A stretch of DNA of 64,000 nt. It comes from Chlorops oryzae (lineage: Eukaryota > Arthropoda > Insecta > Diptera > Chloropidae). This document shows positions 60,177-64,000 of the stretch, in pieces. The position numbers were made by a program, and so were the translations under genes. A model generated the notes under the pieces. The model worked only from the letters and a program-made list of their open reading frames with translations, searched no databases and was not told the DNA's origin. Numbering within the stretch: the first letter of the stretch is position 1; every line of letters starts with the position of its first letter. The stretch spans positions 31,806,391-31,870,390 of the forward strand of contig CM035808.1 in assembly GCA_020466095.1 (NCBI GenBank). The letters are read 5' to 3'.

Positions 60177-63100
60177 GTCTGAACCGTCGTTTAAGAATTT
60201 CTGAATCCATTGGTTTAAAAGCAACAAATTTTCTATTGTCAACAATATAAAGTACTGAGAAAAAATGAACTCAGAAAACAATGAATTGGTTACATCAAAC
60301 AATGGTCACGTGTTTCTATCAAGTTCGATGCGGCATCCTGCTGCGTCAATATCGCCAACAACATTTCATCAAAGTGTTATGACAACAACAGCAGCAGCAG
60401 CAGCAGCAGAATTATCCAACAGTGGAAAATCTATGAATAATGATTTGAATTCAATGTCTGGGATGTCAACATTAAATGCCACTGGGGAAAGGTCAAACGA
60501 ACGTTATGTTTGGGAAATGCGCTCGCGCAGTCCGAATGTGACGCCAGCAAGTACTGTTCTAAATTCACCTGACCTCAATACTGATATGCAGTGTTCACTA
60601 CAACTTAATCGACAGCATCATCAAATACGTGTCGGACGTAGTCCAGGAAGTCAATTTGAACAGCCCAATATGCTGCCACAGGTGGGCCAATAATAAATTT
60701 TATTTATTGATGGAAATAAGCTGTCGAATTGTGGTCAACTTGCTTGCAATGAAGTTTTGAATACGAATAGTGGCTTATGTAATACAAACAATTCGTTAAT
60801 AAACGATTCCAATGAGCTCAGCAACGAATCTAATAACGATTTTGCTTATGCGACAAGTACTCTGAGTAAGCCATTGGAATATCAATTGATTATTTTGTAT
60901 GATTCATAATTTAAATTTCTCGAATTTACAGTGCATGAACAATCAACGCCACCAGCACTAACGTCACAGCGCCAAACACGCTTGAGGCAATACCAGCACC
61001 ATAAACAACAATCAGAGCTACAACAAATACAACAGCAACAGCAAAAGCAGCAGTCAGAAGAACGTTTGCATGAATCGGATGACATACAAGAGACAATGAA
61101 AGAGATACGTTCAGCATTACAACGTGCAAAGACACAGCCAGAAAAATTGAAAATTTGTGATGAAGTTCTACCTCCTAGTCCGGACTCACCCATTTGGGTT
61201 TTGCGTAAGAATGTTACAACGGACACAACTGTAAGCGTAAGCAATGAAATGCCGCAAAAGCAATCTGGAAATATGGGCGAAGACGAAGAAGCCGATACTG
61301 ATTTAGAAACCGACCGACTGCTCGGGCAACAGCGACTTGACGATCAAAACTATTATGACGATAAGGTGAGTTTTAAGCCCATTTTTTATTTGCTTTTAGA
61401 TTTTTCAATTAAACGGATTCATCTCGTCCAGACAATTTGGCCTAAAACTTCACGTATCAGCGGAGACTCCAATGATCAATCACCTTCAACATCTGACGTG
61501 ACTTTACTTACTAGCAATTCTCTGAACTTAAAGCCACAATCGTTTTCATCGGCGACAATACGCCAAGGCATTGGAACATCTCTCACTAATAACTCACCGG
61601 AACATTGTCAAATTGTTGGCAGCCCCGATGCTCCACTGTCATCTCCAGAAAAATTACGTTACGCAAAAAGTCCCACTGGATCTATAAAATCGTTAAAGGA
61701 CTCTGCGAACAGTGATAAAAAAGCAAAATCACGCAACAAAGAGGGTGAGTTCATGAATTTAGCTTGCTACTTTAGAATTGAATTTGTGTCGTGTCTTTCA
61801 TTGTAATGGCATATGATGATATTCTTCTAATTGCACGCTTACGTAATTCTAATTGTGAATAATCGTTCATTAAATCGATGCGTCATACGCATTTAAATGT
61901 GTACGTGTAAATGAATTTGGTGTAAGTTCTATTAAGCACATCAACCAATTTATATACATATCTTTGAGGGAACTTTAGCGTCAGTCTATCTAACATATAT
62001 TTATGCATTTAACCAATTGAATCTCGCTGTCGACATTTCAGGACAACTTAAAACGCTATATCTGTTGCACTAATATGAAAAGGAAACAATTTTAATATTT
62101 ATAGTATTACCAATATAACATATACATAAGAACTTAATTGAAATATTGGATCCGATTCTTTTGGATGGCTTAGAGAAAAATTAATTAAAATTTTTATCTT
62201 TACCCAAAAGCGCTTTTGGATCCTGCAGTATTAATCGAAGGAGTGCTTTTTCGGGCGCGTTACTTAGGCTCAACTCAACTGGTATGCGAAGGGCAGCCAA
62301 CGAAATCAACACGCATGATGCAAGCTGAGGAAGCCGTTTCACGGATTAAGGTACGTACCAACAAAGATAATCATTTTATTTAAGTGCCACCAATGCGCTC
62401 GAAACTTGTGATTGATTGAAGCACACTTTATAATCCCCTTAATGCTGCTTGCTTGCGCAATAATTGTTTAGGCTTTGGTAAGTAGAAATCCAAAGTTATG
62501 ATTTATTTAAGTTTGAATAAAAATAAAAATAATATTTAGAAGGAAATTTATTCGACTAATTTCTTTTTAATCGTCAATCACAGGCACCGGAGGGCGAAAG
62601 TCAACCATCAACTGAAGTAGACCTTTTCATATCAACCGAAAAGATAATGGTACTTAATACGGACTTGAAGGAGATTATGATGGATCATGCATTGCGTACG
62701 ATATCGTATATAGCCGATATTGGTGATTTGGTAGTGCTAATGGCACGTCGTCGTTTTGTAACAACGGATTCATCGAACTCCGATGTACCATCATCGACGG
62801 CATTAAATTCGAACACTTCGTCAGGAAATGAATGGAAGTAATGGGAAGGAGATTAAAGAGAATTCGATTTGCGGAAGTAATAAGCACAGCAATCGCACAC
62901 CAAAAATGATTTGCCACGTCTTCGAGAGTGATGAAGCGCAATTCATTGCCCAATCAATCGGTCAGGCATTCCAAGTTGCCTATATGGAATTTCTGAAAGC
63001 CAATGGCATTGAAGATCATAGTTTCGTTAAAGAAATGGACTACCAAGAAGTGCTCAATAGTCAGGAAATCTTTGGAGATGAATTGGAAATTTTCGCAAAG

Positions 63101-63655
63101 AAAGAATTACAGAAAGAAGTAGTAGTACCAAAGGCTAAAGGTGAAATACTTGGAGTTGTTATAGTCGAAAGTGGTTGGGGATCAATGTTACCCACTGTGG
63201 TGATTGCTAATTTAATGTCAGCCGGTGCAGCTGCACGTTGCGGTCAATTGAATATCGGTGATCAATTAATTGCCATTAATGGCATGAGTCTTGTCGGGCT
63301 TCCATTGTCAACATGTCAAAGCTATATACGTAATGCAAAAAATCAAACTGCAGTCAAATTTACGGTCGTGCCTTGTCCTCCTGTTGTTGAAGTGAAAATT
63401 AAACGTCCCAATACTAAGTATCAACTTGGATTTAGCGTACAAAATGGTGTGGTAAGTATATTTATCTACCAAAGGGAAAACAAAAACATAACTATTATTC
63501 TGTCATCTTTTCAGATTTGTAGTTTACTTCGTGGCGGCATTGCTGAGCGAGGAGGCGTTCGCGTCGGCCATCGCATTATTGAGATCAACAACCAAAGCGT
63601 GGTCGCTGTACCACACGAAAAAATTGTCAATCTACTTGCAACGTCAGTTGGAGAG
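60177..63655 (+). CDS. Mint/X11-family PTB-PDZ-PDZ adaptor, 3' partial
   Basis: Adaptor of the APBA/Mint/X11 family, which binds APP-type tails through the PTB and synaptic or trafficking partners through two PDZ domains. The coding start is ATG 60265; 60177-60264 is 5' UTR after an acceptor TGTGCAG. Exons: 60265-60681, 60721-60865, 60932-61365, 61432-61744, 62211-62350, 62584-62757, 62825-63451, 63515-63655, all in phase, giving 797 codons so far. The N-terminal part is low complexity with poly-Ala and poly-Gln runs. The PTB starts near residue 440 ([57 protein letters not shown]). PDZ1 has [20 protein letters not shown] and PDZ2 [20 protein letters not shown]. The terminal exon lies right of the window. 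Drosophila has two paralogs, X11L and X11Lbeta, and I cannot choose between them. The first intron is only 39 bp. Confidence 0.9.
60682..60720 (+). other. 39-bp in-frame segment with two stops: micro-intron candidate
   Basis: It begins GTGGGC after CAG and ends AATAAG. Its length is a multiple of three, and it contains TAATAA in the reading frame that is open on both sides. Removing it joins two open, compositionally similar low-complexity exons. If it is not spliced, the upstream ORF ends after 142 codons. Confidence 0.55.
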
Positions 63656-63859
63656 GTAAATACAAGTACATATTTAAATTGCTTATCCCACTCTTGTATG
63701 CACTTGTTTCTAGCGTCCTCACTCTTCAATTTTGACTTCATTATGATTGGTATTAAAATAAGTCATATTTAGCTTAGTTGTCAGGGAAAATCTCCTGGCT
63801 TCTCGCTTGTGGAGATATTTGCTTGTGGTATCGCAAAAGATCAGCTTCAATTTTTATAT

Positions 63860-64000
63860 ACAGCAGAAACTCTCTACAACGAGAGTTCTCTTTATAGCGA
63901 ATTTTTCCAAGGCTTTTTCAATTCATTTTTAGAGTCCTTTTTCTCCTTATAACGAATTCTCTCTATAACGATTTTTTTTTTAGATCCCTTGAAATTGGTT
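63860..64000. mobile_element. Partial TIR element in the last Mint intron
   Basis: CAGCAGAAACTCTCTACAAC, then GAGAGTTCTCTTTATAGCGA, and a later TTATAACGAATTCTCTCTAT, then AACGA, resemble pogo/Tigger-type MITE ends and subterminal repeats. The element runs toward the window edge, so the far end is not visible. Confidence 0.4.

Noticed and set aside
60882..61244. Cys-rich minus-strand ORF
   Set aside because: It is antisense to the poly-Gln exon of the Mint-like gene; CAG/CAA repeats read backwards give Cys and Val runs.
62758..62824. Apparent frameshift inside the PTB domain (stop at 62839)
   Set aside because: A 67-bp GT-AG intron from GTAACA to TTCGTCAG restores the frame exactly (RRRF joined to EMNGSNG), so no frameshift is needed. 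A 40-bp alternative donor also works but is less typical.

Overview
The window is AT-rich eukaryotic nuclear DNA. It has short phase-consistent GT-AG introns, AATAAA polyadenylation signals, many small terminal-inverted-repeat transposons and long simple-sequence arrays. The proteins (a pickpocket channel, an ANKLE2 of the insect type, a pair of TTC25-like TPR proteins and a Mint/X11 adaptor) point to a higher fly (Diptera, Brachycera). A tephritid-like acalyptrate is my best guess, but species cannot be fixed from the sequence alone. Orthologs of Ankle2, the two X11L genes and several ppk genes are X-linked in Drosophila melanogaster, so this is probably a Muller element A segment.

Layout. 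(1) 73-2156 +: 3' two thirds of a DEG/ENaC pickpocket channel, with a hAT-type MITE in one intron. (2) 3734-3790: DRE-like promoter motifs, followed by Ankle2 in 11 exons (3963-10449 +), whose joined exons give exactly 1,060 codons. (3) 11698-14239 + and 15921-19217 +: tandemly duplicated TTC25/ODAD4-like TPR genes with almost identical exon lengths, separated by a small single-exon gene (14868-15218 +) with a mitochondrial-looking N terminus. Exon 6 of the second TPR copy looks broken. (4) 21371-about 23027 -: a single-pass membrane protein gene with an acidic ectodomain and a short tyrosine-containing tail; its 5' exon was not found. (5) 23.2-60.2 kb: about 37 kb without a convincing host exon, filled with MITEs, nested elements, LINE and SINE debris and satellite arrays. 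It is probably intergenic plus the long 5' intron of the next gene. (6) 60265 to beyond the right edge, +: a Mint/X11-family adaptor with a PTB and two PDZ domains; the last exon lies outside the window.

The host genes do not form one pathway: a sensory channel, a nuclear-envelope/mitosis factor, ciliary or sperm-axoneme TPR proteins, a membrane protein and a synaptic trafficking adaptor. The most unusual non-gene structure is a repeat family at 19.6-20.3, 27.0-27.6, 37.0-37.7 and 42.4-43.4 kb. It carries dense ATCGAT/TATCGATA motifs, and its interior has swapped between two unrelated tandem arrays at the same junction.
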